Shown one piece after another: positions 31,826 through 41,032 of a stretch of 64,000 bases of DNA. The DNA lies in contig NZ_FMZX01000017.1 of the NCBI RefSeq assembly GCF_900101615.1, positions 44,521 through 108,520 of the forward strand. The letters run 5' to 3'. The stretch is from Belnapia rosea (GTDB lineage Bacteria; Pseudomonadota; Alphaproteobacteria; Acetobacterales; Acetobacteraceae). How positions within the stretch are numbered: position 1 is the first letter of the stretch; each line of letters starts with the position of its first letter. The translations under genes and the position numbers were made by a program. The notes below the pieces were generated by a model. It was not told where the DNA came from. It ran no database searches and worked only from the letters and a program-made list of their open reading frames with translations.

Positions 31826-32308
31826 TCAGCGGACGACGGTGACGGCGCGGCGGTTCTGCGCCCAGGCTTCCTCGGTCGAGCCGAGCGCCGCCGGGCGGTC
31901 CTTGCCATAGGAGATGGTGGAGATGCGGGCACCGGCGGCACCGCTCGCCACCAGCACGTCGCGCGCGGCATTGGCGCGGCGCTGGCCGAGGGCGAGGTTG
32001 TACTCGCGGGTGCCGCGCTCGTCGGCATGGCCCTCGACCTGCACCGTCACCTGCGGGTAGCGGGAGAGCCAGCCGGCCTGGCGCTCGAGGACGGAGCGCT
32101 GGTCGGCGCGGACGCTGGCCTGGTCGGTGTCGAAGAAGACGCGGTCGCCGACATTGGCGACGAGGTCTTCCTGGCTGCCCGGGCGCGGACCGGCGGAGGT
32201 GCCGGCGGCGGCGCCGGCGCCGGTGGCCGCGGTGTCGGTGGTCGAGGAGCCGCAGGCGGTGAGCAGCGCGAGAGCGGCGAAGGCGCTCATGACCTTGGAA
32301 TTCAGCAT
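31826..32308 (-). CDS. pal: Peptidoglycan-associated lipoprotein Pal
   Basis: 160 residues. The lipobox is LTAC (Cys19), followed by an Ala/Thr/Gly linker and an OmpA-like domain (about 50-160) with VFFDTDQASVRADQ, VEGHADERGTREYNLALGQRRA and RRAVTV. The Asp and Arg residues for diaminopimelate binding are in place. It is anchored in the outer membrane, binds peptidoglycan and works with TolB. It is separated from tolB by 209 bp and so may have its own promoter. Confidence 0.97.
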   Translation of the reverse strand: MLNSKVMSAFAALALLTACGSSTTDTAATGAGAAAGTSAGPRPGSQEDLVANVGDRVFFDTDQASVRADQRSVLERQAGWLSRYPQVTVQVEGHADERGTREYNLALGQRRANAARDVLVASGAAGARISTISYGKDRPAALGSTEEAWAQNRRAVTVVR

Positions 32309-32419
32309 CGGTATCGTCCCTTTCCTTCTGGCATCGCGCAGCCCGGCACTGCGGAATTACTGCCGGGGCCGTTACAACCAGCGCGCTAGAGGGTCAAGGA
32401 AAAGGGGCGCAAACCTGGC

Positions 32420-32464
32420 AATAACGGCCATGCCCGACGTTTATGTCGCAACATGGCCATTACT
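32420..32464. repeat. Inverted repeat in the tolB-pal gap
   Basis: Arms AATAACGGCCATG (32420-32432) and CATGGCCATTACT (32452-32464) pair over 13 positions with two mismatches and enclose 19 bp. The 209-bp gap is more AT-rich than its surroundings and must hold any separate pal promoter. The repeat could be a tolB terminator or attenuator; function is inferred. Confidence 0.4.
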
Positions 32465-32517
32465 CCCACGATCGGCTGGATCGTTATTTGTTTCCAGTTG
32501 TTTCCCGTCACCCCAAA

Positions 32518-33894
32518 TCACGCCAGCAGCGGCGACCAGGCAGGGTCCGACGCATCGGTCGGCGTGACGATCTGGCGCTCGTTGAAGCCGGCGATGTCGA
32601 TGCTGGAGAGGCGCGCGGAGTAGCCGCCGCCCCGCGCGTCGCGGGCCGGCGTCTCGCGGAAGTACATCATCACCCGCCCGTTCGGCGCGAAGGTCGGGCC
32701 TTCCATGCCCCAGCCCTCGGAGAGGATGCGCTCGCCCGAGCCGTCCGGCCGCATGACGCCGATGGCGAACTGCCCCCCCGAGATGCGGGTGAAGGCGATG
32801 AGGTCGCCACGCGGCGACCAGACCGGCGTCGCATAGCGGCCGCGGCCGAAGGAGATGCGGCGGATGCCGCCGCCCCCGGCATCCATGACGTAGATCTGCT
32901 GGTCGCCGCCACGGTCGGAGTTGAAGACGATCTGCGAGCCGTCGGGCGAGAAGCAGGGCGAGACGTCGAGGCCACCGCCCGAGGTCAGCTGCCGCTCGCG
33001 CCGGCTGCCAAGATCGACGACATAGATGTTGGCATCGTTGCCGCGGGTCGAGGACAGCACCACGCTGCGCCCGTCGGGCGAGAAGCGCGGCGAGAGGGTC
33101 ATACCGGCGAAGGTGCCGAGCACCTCCTGCCGGCCGCTGTCGAGGTTGAAGAGATAGACCCGCGGCTCGCCGCGCGCATAGGACATGAAGGCGATCTGCT
33201 GCGCGTTCGGGTGGAAGCGCGGCGTCAGCGCGGCGGCGCTGCCATCGGTCAGGTAGCGCTGGTTCTCGCCGTCCTGGTCCATGATGGCGAGGCGCCGGGT
33301 GCGGCGGTCGCGCGGCCCGGTCTCGGCGACATAGACGACGCGGGTGTCGAAATAGCCCTTCTCGCCGAGCAGCCGCTCATAGATCACGTCGGAGATCAGA
33401 TGCGCGATGCGGCGCCAGTTGGCGGCCGGGGCGGTGAAGGCGGTGCCCTGGATCTGCGCCTCGGGCAGCACGTCCCAGAGGCGGAATTCGACGCGGAGGC
33501 GGTCGCCCGACAGCTCGGCACGGCCGGTGGTCAGCGCCTGGGCGCCGATGACGCGCCAGTCCTGGAAGCGCGGCGTCTGCGCCGCGGCCTCGGCGGTCTG
33601 GATATAGGCGGCGCGGTCCACTGGGCGGAACAGGCCGGAATTGCGCAGGTTGTTCAGCACCACGCCGGCGATGTTCTGGCCGACGCGCTGCGCCTCCCCG
33701 GAATTGCCGGCGAAATTCGGCACGGCGATCGGGATAGGGTCGGTGCGTGCCTTGGTGATGTCGACGACCGAGCTCGGACCGCCCTGGGCGAAGGCGGGCA
33801 GGCCGCCGATCAGCGGCAGGCCGAGCGCGGCACCGCCGAACAGGGCGGCGCGGCGGGAGAGCCGGCGGATCGCAGCCTCATCCTTCCAGGTCAT
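32518..33894 (-). CDS. tolB: Tol-Pal system beta-propeller protein TolB
   Basis: 458 residues. The N-terminal extension has a twin-arginine signal, [20 protein letters not shown], instead of the usual Sec signal. An alpha/beta domain (about 45-170; [10 protein letters not shown]) precedes a six-bladed propeller with the repeated F(S/H)PDG blade motif ([34 protein letters not shown] and others). Periplasmic; it binds Pal and TolA. The ATG follows GGAGGAAGAG. The gene lies 37 bp after tolA. Confidence 0.96.
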   Translation of the reverse strand: MTWKDEAAIRRLSRRAALFGGAALGLPLIGGLPAFAQGGPSSVVDITKARTDPIPIAVPNFAGNSGEAQRVGQNIAGVVLNNLRNSGLFRPVDRAAYIQTAEAAAQTPRFQDWRVIGAQALTTGRAELSGDRLRVEFRLWDVLPEAQIQGTAFTAPAANWRRIAHLISDVIYERLLGEKGYFDTRVVYVAETGPRDRRTRRLAIMDQDGENQRYLTDGSAAALTPRFHPNAQQIAFMSYARGEPRVYLFNLDSGRQEVLGTFAGMTLSPRFSPDGRSVVLSSTRGNDANIYVVDLGSRRERQLTSGGGLDVSPCFSPDGSQIVFNSDRGGDQQIYVMDAGGGGIRRISFGRGRYATPVWSPRGDLIAFTRISGGQFAIGVMRPDGSGERILSEGWGMEGPTFAPNGRVMMYFRETPARDARGGGYSARLSSIDIAGFNERQIVTPTDASDPAWSPLLA

Positions 33895-33931
33895 GGGGCT
33901 CTTCCTCCATTGGTGACGCGATCCTCGGGCG

Positions 33932-35164
33932 TCAGCGCAGGCCGAGGTCGCGTGGGTTGAAGCGGAATATGGTGTCGCGCAGCGCCGCCAGCCTCTCCCG
34001 CGGAAGGGGCAGCGGGTTGCATTTCGGGTCGAGCAGGGCGCGGCGAGCCGCCTCATAGACCGCGCGGGCACGCGGCTCGGAGGGCGGCGAGCCATTCGGG
34101 CGAACGTTGCGGACGGTGCCGCCGGCATCCACCTCGACCCGGAATTCGACGATGACGCTCTGGATGTTGAGGCCACCGGCATCGACGCTCCAGCACTCGC
34201 TGATCTTCTCGGCGAGGCCGGCCTTCTCGCCGGAGCTGAGGCTGGCGGTGCCGGTCGGCGTGCCGCCGCCCGGGCGCGGCGCGCCGGCGCTTGCGTTCGC
34301 CGGCGCCCCGCCCGCGCTCGGCTGCGGCCGGCCGCTCTGCGCCTGGTTCATGGCCTGCATCTGGCGCAGCCGGTCGAGCGTGTTCTGCACGCTGCTGCTC
34401 TGCTCCGCGGGGCGGGCGACCGGCGGGGTGCGGCCGGTGCCGGCCTGCTGGCTGGTGGTCGGCGGGGGCGGCACGGGCGTCGGCGGCGCCGGCCGGGCGT
34501 CGGGACGCGGCGGTGCAGGCGGCGCGGGCTGGGCCTGCTGCTGCGGGCGCGGCGGCTGCGGCGGCGCGGGCGGCACCGGCTGGGCCTGCTGCTGCGGCTT
34601 CGGCGGCGTGGGCGGCGCGGGCTGGGCCTGCTGCTGCGGCCGCGGCGGCGTGGGTGGCGTCGGCGGGGTCTGCGGCTGCGGGCGCGGCGGCTCGGGCGGC
34701 GGCGGCGGCAGGGGCGCGATCTCGGCCATCTGCTGCGGCGCCGGCTGCGGACGCGGCGGGGCCGGCGTCGGCGGCGGCGGGCTGGGCGCGGCCTGCGGCG
34801 CGGGGGTGGGCGGGCTCGGGCGCGGCGGCGCGGCCTGGGCCTGCGGCGCGGGCGGCGGCGGGGCGGCCGGAGGCGGGGGCGGCGGCGGTGGCGGGGATGG
34901 CAGCCGGTCCTCGCGGGCGGCCTCGGCGGCCGGCGCTTCGGGGCGCGGCGGCTGCGGCACCGAGGCCGGGGCAGCGACGGAGGCGGACTCCGACTCGCCC
35001 TGGGCCTCCTGCGCCGGCAGGCTGGCGACGATCTCGACGGCGATGGCCTGTTCCTTCGGCTCCTCCAGCTTCGGCGGCAGGCCGAAGACGAGGCCGAGCA
35101 GGAGGGCGACGACGTGCAACGCCGCCGAGACCAGGGCCCAGAAACGCATTCCCCTGTGTTGCAT
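33932..35164 (-). CDS. tolA: TolA/TonB-like envelope-spanning protein
   Basis: 410 residues. One N-terminal transmembrane helix (about 8-28; [21 protein letters not shown]) is followed by a very long Pro/Gln/Ala-rich domain (about 75-270) built from [17 protein letters not shown] repeats. The C-terminal globular domain (about 305-410) carries the single-pair motif [21 protein letters not shown] and [16 protein letters not shown]. The Pro-rich spacer replaces the Ala/Lys helix of enteric TolA. It transmits TolQR energy to Pal and TolB. Confidence 0.92.
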   Translation of the reverse strand: MQHRGMRFWALVSAALHVVALLLGLVFGLPPKLEEPKEQAIAVEIVASLPAQEAQGESESASVAAPASVPQPPRPEAPAAEAAREDRLPSPPPPPPPPPAAPPPPAPQAQAAPPRPSPPTPAPQAAPSPPPPTPAPPRPQPAPQQMAEIAPLPPPPPEPPRPQPQTPPTPPTPPRPQQQAQPAPPTPPKPQQQAQPVPPAPPQPPRPQQQAQPAPPAPPRPDARPAPPTPVPPPPTTSQQAGTGRTPPVARPAEQSSSVQNTLDRLRQMQAMNQAQSGRPQPSAGGAPANASAGAPRPGGGTPTGTASLSSGEKAGLAEKISECWSVDAGGLNIQSVIVEFRVEVDAGGTVRNVRPNGSPPSEPRARAVYEAARRALLDPKCNPLPLPRERLAALRDTIFRFNPRDLGLR

Positions 35165-35191
35165 GACCGCGCCCCCGCGCGTGGCCTCCGC

Positions 35192-35710
35192 TCAGCGTGT
35201 CGGGCGTGCGGCGGGCCGGGCCGCCGGCGTGGTGCCAGCCCCGGTACCGGTGGCGGGTGGGCGGCCGGCGGGCTGCTCGGCCAGCAGCGCCACCTTGCTG
35301 AAGCCGCCGGCGCTGATGGTGCCCATCACCTCCATCACCCGGCCATAGCTGATCGCCTTGTCGCCGCGGACGAAGATCCGGCGTTCCTGCGCGTTCGGCC
35401 CCTCGGCATTGGCGCCGGCGATGGCCTGGAGCTGGGCGACCAGGTTCTCGATCGGCACCTCGGTCTCCTGCAGGAAGATCTTGCCCTCGGGGTTCACCGT
35501 GATGGTGATCGGCTCGTTGTCCTGGTTGAGCGCGCTCGCCTGGGTCTTCGGCAGGTCGACGGGCACGCCGACCGTCATCAGCGGGGCGGCGACCATGAAG
35601 ATGATGAGCAGCACGAGCATGACGTCGACCAGCGGCGTCACGTTGATCTCGGCCATCGGGCGGTAGCGGCCGCGGCCCTTGCCACGGCCGGCGTTCAGGG
35701 AAGCGGCCAT
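35192..35710 (-). CDS. tolR: Biopolymer transporter TolR (ExbD family)
   Basis: 172 residues. A single transmembrane helix carries the functional Asp (MAEINVTPLVDVMLVLLIIFM, about 19-39). The periplasmic domain is typical (VDLPKTQASALNQDNEPITITVNPEGKIFL, FVRGDKAISYGRVMEVM). The tail is Pro/Ala/Gly-rich. With TolQ it forms the proton-driven motor of the Tol system. Four bp separate it from tolQ. Confidence 0.96.
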   Translation of the reverse strand: MAASLNAGRGKGRGRYRPMAEINVTPLVDVMLVLLIIFMVAAPLMTVGVPVDLPKTQASALNQDNEPITITVNPEGKIFLQETEVPIENLVAQLQAIAGANAEGPNAQERRIFVRGDKAISYGRVMEVMGTISAGGFSKVALLAEQPAGRPPATGTGAGTTPAARPAARPTR

Positions 35711-35714
35711 GGGA

Positions 35715-36473
35715 CTACTCCGCCACCGCGGCCGGGGTGCGGGCCTCGGCGCCGATCACCGCGCTCTCGGACTGGCGGGAGAGGATGCCGCCGAACTCGG
35801 CCGCGAAACCCTCCAGCCGGCTGGCGAAGCGGGCGAGGTCGGTGCTGATCTTGTTGTAGGCGAGCACCGCCGGGATGGCGGCGACGAGGCCGATGGCGGT
35901 GGCGAAGAGCGCCTCCGCGATGCCCGGCGCGACGACGGCGAGGTTGGTGTTCTGCATCCCCGCGATGGCGGCGAAGCTGTTCATGATGCCCCAGACCGTA
36001 CCGAAGAGACCGACGAAGGGCCCGACCGAGCCGACCGAGGCGAGGAAGACCATCCAGCGTTCCATCCGGTCCATCTCGCGCTGCACGGCCAGGTTCATGC
36101 TGCGGTCGATGCGCTCCTTCAGCCCGGCGGCGACGAGGTCGGAGCCGGCGAGGCGCTGGGCGCTGCGGCGCCATTCGCGCATGGCGGCGCCGAAGACGGC
36201 GGCCATCGGATGTGAGGGCTGCTCGCCCTCCTTGCGATAGAGGTCGTCGAGGCTGCCGCCCGACCAGAAGGCATCCTCGAAGGCATCCGCCGCGCGGTTG
36301 GCCCGGCGCAGGCTGGTGATCTTCTCGAAGACGATGGCCCAGACCCAGACGGAGGCGAGCAGCAGCCCGACCATCACGAGCTTCACCACCCAATCGGCCT
36401 GCAGGAACAGGCCCCAGAGGGACAGGTCGTGCAATGCGCCGCCCAGATCCGTCGCCGTCACGCTGCGGTCCAC
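35715..36473 (-). CDS. tolQ: Tol-Pal motor protein TolQ (MotA/ExbB family)
   Basis: 252 residues with three membrane helices (about 30-50, 155-175 and 190-215). The MotA/TolQ/ExbB core is GPFVGLFGTVWGIMNSF and GIAEALFATAIGLVAAIPAVLAYN. The protein-family N-terminus LWGLFLQADWVVKLVMVGLLLAS is intact. It is the first gene of tolQRAB and starts 12 bp after the end of ybgC. Confidence 0.97.
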   Translation of the reverse strand: MDRSVTATDLGGALHDLSLWGLFLQADWVVKLVMVGLLLASVWVWAIVFEKITSLRRANRAADAFEDAFWSGGSLDDLYRKEGEQPSHPMAAVFGAAMREWRRSAQRLAGSDLVAAGLKERIDRSMNLAVQREMDRMERWMVFLASVGSVGPFVGLFGTVWGIMNSFAAIAGMQNTNLAVVAPGIAEALFATAIGLVAAIPAVLAYNKISTDLARFASRLEGFAAEFGGILSRQSESAVIGAEARTPAAVAE

Positions 36474-36485
36474 CGCGTCTCTCCT

Positions 36486-36920
36486 CTATCCAGCCTCGCC
36501 CGGTGCACCGCCGAGGGCGGCGCGCCAGGGCTCGGGTATGCGCCTCGGCCGCAGCGTGTGCCGGTCGATGCAGGCCAATTCCACATGGAGCGCGGCGAGG
36601 GTCTCCTCCGCCCGGACCATGCGCTGGTCGAGCAGGAGGGTGACACCGCGAACCGCGATCACCCGCGTCTCGACCACGATGGCGTCATCGAGCCGCGCGG
36701 GGCGCCAATACTCCACTTCGATGCGCCGCACCACGAGTATCGAATGGTGACGCTCCACCATAAGCTGATGCGGCAAGCCCATGTCGCGCAAGGATTCCGT
36801 CCGGGCACGTTCGGCCCAGCGCAGATAGTTGGCGTGATAGGCCACGCCGCCCGCATCGGTGTCCTCGAAATAGACCCGAATCGGGAATCCATGAGCCGGG
36901 CCGGGCGGCGGGAGCTTCAC
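36486..36920 (-). CDS. ybgC: Tol-Pal-associated acyl-CoA thioesterase YbgC
   Basis: 144 residues of the 4-hydroxybenzoyl-CoA-thioesterase-type hotdog fold. The catalytic Asp loop is [27 protein letters not shown] (15-41). The long central strand region [16 protein letters not shown] follows. It hydrolyses short-chain acyl-CoA at the inner membrane, and its gene leads the Tol operon in many proteobacteria. Its start overlaps the ruvB stop by 4 bp, so the ruv genes and the tol genes form a single transcript. Confidence 0.94.
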   Translation of the reverse strand: MKLPPPGPAHGFPIRVYFEDTDAGGVAYHANYLRWAERARTESLRDMGLPHQLMVERHHSILVVRRIEVEYWRPARLDDAIVVETRVIAVRGVTLLLDQRMVRAEETLAALHVELACIDRHTLRPRRIPEPWRAALGGAPGEAG

Positions 36921-38008
36921 GGATCGCCGCCCAGGAGCAGGTCGGGCTGGATGGCGAAGCTCGCCGGCGGGCTGAGGCCGAGATGCGTCCAGCCGGGCAT
37001 GCCGAGGACGCGGCCGCGCGGCGTGCGCAGCACCAGCCCTTCCTGGATCAGGTAGGGCTCGATGACATCCTCGATCGTGTCGCGGCTCTCGGCGAGGGCC
37101 GCGGCCAGCGTCTCGACGCCCACCGGGCCGCCGTTGTGGTGCTCGGCGATCCGCCGCAGGTAGCGGCGGTCCATCGCATCGAGGCCCTTGCTGTCGACCT
37201 CGAGGCGGGTCAGCGCGCCATCGACCATGGCGCGGTCGGCGGCCATCCCTGTCACGCTGGAGAAGTCCCGCACCCGGCGCAGCAGGCGGCCGGCGATGCG
37301 CGGCGTGCCGCGGGAGCGGCGGGCGATCTCCAGCGCCCCGGCCTCGGCCAGCTCGAAGCCAAGCTTCTGCGCGCCGCGCCGGACGATCCGCAGCAGCTCC
37401 TCCGGCGTGTAGAATTGCAGGCGCAGCGGGATGCCGAAGCGGTCGCGCAGCGGCGTCGCCAGCAGGCCCGCGCGGGTCGTAGCACCCACCAGGGTGAAGG
37501 GCGGCAGGTCGATCCGCACGGTGCGCGCGGCCGGGCCCTCGCCGATGATGAGGTCGAGCTGGAAATCCTCCATCGCCGGATAGAGGGTTTCCTCCAGCGC
37601 CGGCTGCAGGCGATGGATCTCGTCGACGAAGAGCACGTCGCGCGGCTGCAGGTTGGTGAGGATGGCGGCGAGGTCGCCGGCGCGCTGCAGGATGGGGCCG
37701 GAGGTGGCGCGGAAGCCGACGCCGAGCTCGCGCGCCACGATCTGGGCGAGGGTCGTCTTGCCGAGGCCGGGCGGGCCATGCAGCAGGACATGGTCGAGCG
37801 CCTCGCCGCGCGCCTTGGCGGCCTGGATGAAGACGGCGAGGTTCTCGCGCAGCGCCGGCTGGCCGGTGAAGTCGGCCAGGACCTGCGGGCGGAGCGTGGC
37901 CTCGGCGGCATCCTCATCGGTGCGCGCGGGCGTGGTGATGCGGTCGTCCGGCGCCATCTCCGGCGGCGGGGGCGGCGCGGGCGGACCGCGGCGGCGGGAG
38001 CCGCTCAT
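36917..38008 (-). CDS. ruvB: Holliday junction branch-migration ATPase RuvB
   Basis: 363 residues. Walker A is [16 protein letters not shown], Walker [10 protein letters not shown], sensor [12 protein letters not shown], and sensor II is in the [18 protein letters not shown] region. The C-terminal winged helix holds [15 protein letters not shown]. The N-terminus has a short Pro/Arg-rich extension. It works with RuvA at Holliday junctions. Overlaps ruvA upstream and ybgC downstream by 4 bp. Confidence 0.98.
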   Translation of the reverse strand: MSGSRRRGPPAPPPPPEMAPDDRITTPARTDEDAAEATLRPQVLADFTGQPALRENLAVFIQAAKARGEALDHVLLHGPPGLGKTTLAQIVARELGVGFRATSGPILQRAGDLAAILTNLQPRDVLFVDEIHRLQPALEETLYPAMEDFQLDLIIGEGPAARTVRIDLPPFTLVGATTRAGLLATPLRDRFGIPLRLQFYTPEELLRIVRRGAQKLGFELAEAGALEIARRSRGTPRIAGRLLRRVRDFSSVTGMAADRAMVDGALTRLEVDSKGLDAMDRRYLRRIAEHHNGGPVGVETLAAALAESRDTIEDVIEPYLIQEGLVLRTPRGRVLGMPGWTHLGLSPPASFAIQPDLLLGGDP

Positions 38009-38613
38009 CGGGCGAGCTCCTTCAGGCTGTCGCGGATCAGCGATTCGAGCGGCACGTCCTCGCCCAGGCGGGACTGGGCGCGGTTCACGGCGGCCTGGGC
38101 CTCGGGGCGCTTCCAGCCGAGATTGATCAGCGCGGAGACCGCATCCGCGGCGGCACCGGCGGGCGGCGCGGCCGTGGCGGGGCCGGTGGCGATGCCGCTC
38201 GGCGGCTGGATGCCGCCTGCCCAGTCGCGCAGCTCGGTCACCAGGCGGTCGGCCAGCTTGGCGCCGACGCCATTGGCCTGCCGCAGCCCGGTGCGGTCGC
38301 CACGGCGGACCGCCTCGGCCAGGTCCTCGGGGGCGAAGGCGGAGAGGATGTCCAGCGCCAGCTTGGTGCCGACGCCCTGCACGGAGGTGAGCTTGCGGAA
38401 GGTGTCGCGCTCCGCCGCGCTGCCGAAGCCGACCAGCACGATGGCGTCCTGCCGCACCTGGGTCTCGACCAGCATCGCGGCCTGGCCCTGCACGTCCCGC
38501 AGCCGGTCGAGGGTCTTGGTGGAACAGGACAACAGGTAGCCCACGCCGTTGACGTCGAAGATGCAGCCGCCCTCGAGTAGCCCGTCGAGCTTGCCGGTTA
38601 GTTTCCCGATCAT
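38005..38613 (-). CDS. ruvA: Holliday junction-binding protein RuvA
   Basis: 202 residues in three domains: an OB fold (1-62; [16 protein letters not shown]), tandem helix-hairpin-helix motifs (about 65-140; [33 protein letters not shown]), and a RuvB-binding C-terminal domain (about 160-202; [16 protein letters not shown]). The start was taken at the conserved MIGKL N-terminus, inside a longer open frame. It lies between ruvC and ruvB. Confidence 0.97.
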   Translation of the reverse strand: MIGKLTGKLDGLLEGGCIFDVNGVGYLLSCSTKTLDRLRDVQGQAAMLVETQVRQDAIVLVGFGSAAERDTFRKLTSVQGVGTKLALDILSAFAPEDLAEAVRRGDRTGLRQANGVGAKLADRLVTELRDWAGGIQPPSGIATGPATAAPPAGAAADAVSALINLGWKRPEAQAAVNRAQSRLGEDVPLESLIRDSLKELAR

Positions 38614-38668
38614 ACTTGCCCTCCGATGACCGGAGGGCCGGCAGGCCCGGAGGTCTGAATCGGCGGGC

Positions 38669-39184
38669 TCATGCCGGCACGTAGCCCTTGGCGAAGGCGA
38701 GCCGCGTGCCGCGGTGATGGGCGTGGCAGATGGCGACGGCCAGCGCGTCGGCGGCATCCGCCCGGCGGATGACGGCGCCGGGGAGGAGGCGGCGGACCAT
38801 CGCCTCCACCTGCGCCTTCTCGGCATGGCCGGTGCCGACCACGGCGCGCTTGACCTCCATCGCCTGGTACTCGGCGACGCGGATGCCGGAGAGCGCCGGC
38901 GTCACCAGCACCACGCCGCGCGCCTGGCCGAGCTTGAGGGCGGCGCCGGGGTTCTTGTTGACATAGGTATGCTCGACCGCCGCCTCGTCCGGCTGCCACT
39001 GCTCGATCAGGGCGAGGAGGCCGCGATGGAGGGTGCAGAGGCGCTCGGCCAGGGGCTGCGTGGCATCGGTGGAGATGACGCCATCGCCCAGATGGCGCAG
39101 CCGGCTGCCGGCGCTCTCGACGAGCCCCCAGCCGGTATGCTGCAGGCCGGGGTCGAGGCCCAGCAGGCGGACGGAGCCGTGCAA
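38669..39184 (-). CDS. ruvC: Crossover junction endodeoxyribonuclease RuvC
   Basis: 171 residues. The RNase H-like core has the catalytic carboxylates in LLGLDPGLQHTGWG, AAVEHTYVNKNPGAALKLGQARG and RRADAADALAVAICHAH. The only suitable in-frame start is a TTG at 39184 just before the conserved core, 4 bp after the yebC stop, which suggests translational coupling. It resolves Holliday junctions produced by RuvAB. Confidence 0.94.
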   Translation of the reverse strand: MHGSVRLLGLDPGLQHTGWGLVESAGSRLRHLGDGVISTDATQPLAERLCTLHRGLLALIEQWQPDEAAVEHTYVNKNPGAALKLGQARGVVLVTPALSGIRVAEYQAMEVKRAVVGTGHAEKAQVEAMVRRLLPGAVIRRADAADALAVAICHAHHRGTRLAFAKGYVPA

Positions 39185-39188
39185 CGGG

Positions 39189-39938
39189 CTAGTCCGAGAG
39201 CCGCTGCATGACGGCGTCCGAGACCTCGAAATTGGCGAAGACGTTCTGCACGTCGTCATTGTCGTCGAGGATGTCGACGAGCTTGAGGACGTCGCGGGCC
39301 TTCTCCTCGTCAAGATCGACGGTGGTGGTCGGCACCCATTCGAGCCTGGCGGAGTCCGCCGGGCCGAAGGCCGTCTCCAGCGCGTCGCGGACGGCGAAGA
39401 AATCCTCGACCGCCGTCGAGACCTCGTGGCCCTCCTCGTCGCTCTCGACATCCTGGGCGCCGGCTTCGACGGCGGCTTCCAGCATGGCGTCGGCGCTGGC
39501 GGCCTTGGCGGGGTAGGAGATCACGCCCTTCCGCTCGAACTGGAAGGCCACGGAATTGGTCTCGCCCAGCGCCCCGCCATGCTTGGCGAAGGCGGAGCGC
39601 AGGTCGCCCGCGGTGCGGTTGCGGTTGTCGGTCAGGGCTTCCACGATGATCGCCACGCCGTTCGGGCCGTAGCCCTCGTAGCGGACCTCCTGGTAGTCCT
39701 CGCCCTGGCCGCCCTGGCTGGCCCGTTTGATGGCGCGATCGATCGTGTCGCGCGTCATGTTGGCGATGAGCGCGGCCTTGACCGCGGCGCGGAGGCGCGG
39801 GTTCATCGCCGGGTCCGGCAAGCCCTGCTTGGCGGAGACCGTGATTTCACGGATCAGCTTGCCGAAGGCGCGGGCCTTTTTGGCGCCCTGGGCCGCCTTG
39901 CGGTGCATGATGTTCTTGGCGTGCGAGTGGCCGGCCAT
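39189..39938 (-). CDS. yebC: YebC/PmpR family DNA-binding regulator (TACO1-like)
   Basis: 249 residues, full length. It opens with [25 protein letters not shown], the family signature, and contains [31 protein letters not shown]. Members act as transcriptional regulators or help ribosomes through proline stretches. The second role would suit this locus, whose TolA and CpoB are very Pro-rich, although that link is speculative. First gene of the yebC-ruvCAB-ybgC-tol operon. Confidence 0.96.
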   Translation of the reverse strand: MAGHSHAKNIMHRKAAQGAKKARAFGKLIREITVSAKQGLPDPAMNPRLRAAVKAALIANMTRDTIDRAIKRASQGGQGEDYQEVRYEGYGPNGVAIIVEALTDNRNRTAGDLRSAFAKHGGALGETNSVAFQFERKGVISYPAKAASADAMLEAAVEAGAQDVESDEEGHEVSTAVEDFFAVRDALETAFGPADSARLEWVPTTTVDLDEEKARDVLKLVDILDDNDDVQNVFANFEVSDAVMQRLSD

Positions 39939-40095
39939 GGCCCCAGCCTTCTCCCGATCCTGAGATTCCGATTGAAGGGCGGCTTATAGAGCAAACCACG
40001 GAGCGGTGAAATCACCCGGGATGGTTAAATGGGCTGGCCAGGCAGCGGCGGCGAGGCTTGCACGGCCGGCCGCCGCGCTGGCAGGCTGCCCGGCC

Positions 40096-40728
40096 ATGGA
40101 TGCCCTGCCCCCCATCGCCGACCCCTTCGCCATCACCACCCTCGAGCAGCTCGCCGAGCATTACGACCCGCCGCGGGAGCTGGTGCTGAAGAAGGTGATC
40201 CCCCGGCTGGAGCCGAAGGCCATGGCCTTCATCGCCGCCTCCCCCTTCGCCGTGCTGGCGACGGTAGGGCCGGAGGGATGCCATGCGACGCCGCGGGGGG
40301 ATGCGCCGGGCTTCATCGTCCCGCTCGACGACCGGACGCTGGCGCTGCCGGACCGGCGGGGCAACAACCGGCTGGATGCGCTGCGGGACATCATCGCCAA
40401 CCCGGCCGTCGCCCTGCTTTTCCTGGTGCCCGGGGCGGGCGAGGCATTGCGGGTGAACGGCACGGCGCGGATCACCGCCGACCCGGCGCTGCGCGAGCGC
40501 TTCACCGAACAGGGCAAGGTGCCGGCGACCGTCGTGCTGGTGACGGTGCGCGAGGCCTATATGCAATGCGCCAAGGCGGTGATGCGCTCGAAGCTCTGGG
40601 GCGAGCGGGCACGCCCGGCGGCGGTGCCGAGCATGGGCGAGCTCATCGCCGCCCATACCGGGGGCGCCGTGGACCCGGCATCCTATGATGTCGAGGCGCC
40701 GCAGCGGCTGCTCGACACGATGTACTAG
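40096..40728 (+). CDS. Pyridoxamine 5'-phosphate oxidase family protein (MSMEG_1061-like)
   Basis: 210 residues of the split-barrel FMN-binding fold. The core is FIAASPFAVLATVGPEGCHATPRGDAPGFI (about 52-81), followed by LALPDRRGNNRLDALRDIIANPAVALLFLVPG and the C-terminal VREAYMQCAKAVMRSKLW. This group is FMN- or F420-linked rather than true PdxH. The ATG was chosen at the family N-terminus (MDALPPIADPF) rather than the longer upstream frame. Divergent from yebC. Confidence 0.88.
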   Translation: MDALPPIADPFAITTLEQLAEHYDPPRELVLKKVIPRLEPKAMAFIAASPFAVLATVGPEGCHATPRGDAPGFIVPLDDRTLALPDRRGNNRLDALRDIIANPAVALLFLVPGAGEALRVNGTARITADPALRERFTEQGKVPATVVLVTVREAYMQCAKAVMRSKLWGERARPAAVPSMGELIAAHTGGAVDPASYDVEAPQRLLDTMY

Positions 40729-40745
40729 ATCGGCCCGGCTGGCCC

Positions 40746-40952
40746 TCAGCTGGAGGCTGGTTCCGGCACCCGTTCGCGGCTGGGCTGGGTCTGAGGGGCC
40801 GGAACGCGGCGGGTGCGGCCGGCCTCGCGGCGGCGGGCCGCTTCCTCACGGGCCATGGCGTCGCGCAGAGCGCCCTCATAGCTCAGCCCGCAGGCCGCGC
40901 CGCCGAGGATCGAGGTTCCGGAGCCAAAGCGAGGCGGATCCTGGCGATGCAT
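40746..40952 (-). CDS. Small hypothetical protein
   Basis: 68 residues from an ATG with AGGG 7-8 bases upstream (AGCAGGGATGGCGCC). Gly/Ser-rich at the N-terminus (MHRQDPPRFGSGTSILGGAAC) with a strongly basic and acidic helix in the middle (ALRDAMAREEAARRREAGR). No signal peptide or known domain. It ends 17 bp from the convergent oxidoreductase gene. Small size and lack of homology evidence keep confidence moderate. Confidence 0.5.
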   Translation of the reverse strand: MHRQDPPRFGSGTSILGGAACGLSYEGALRDAMAREEAARRREAGRTRRVPAPQTQPSRERVPEPASS

Positions 40953-41032
40953 GGCGCCATCCCTGCTGTCTGGCGTAATCGTGCATATCCAGCCGCCCGA
41001 TCGCGATAACAAGCCGGTGAGCCCCAGGGAAC

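Noticed and set aside
33932..35348. Gly/Cys-rich plus-strand frames across tolA
   Set aside because: Produced by the antisense of the Pro/Gln-rich TolA repeats.
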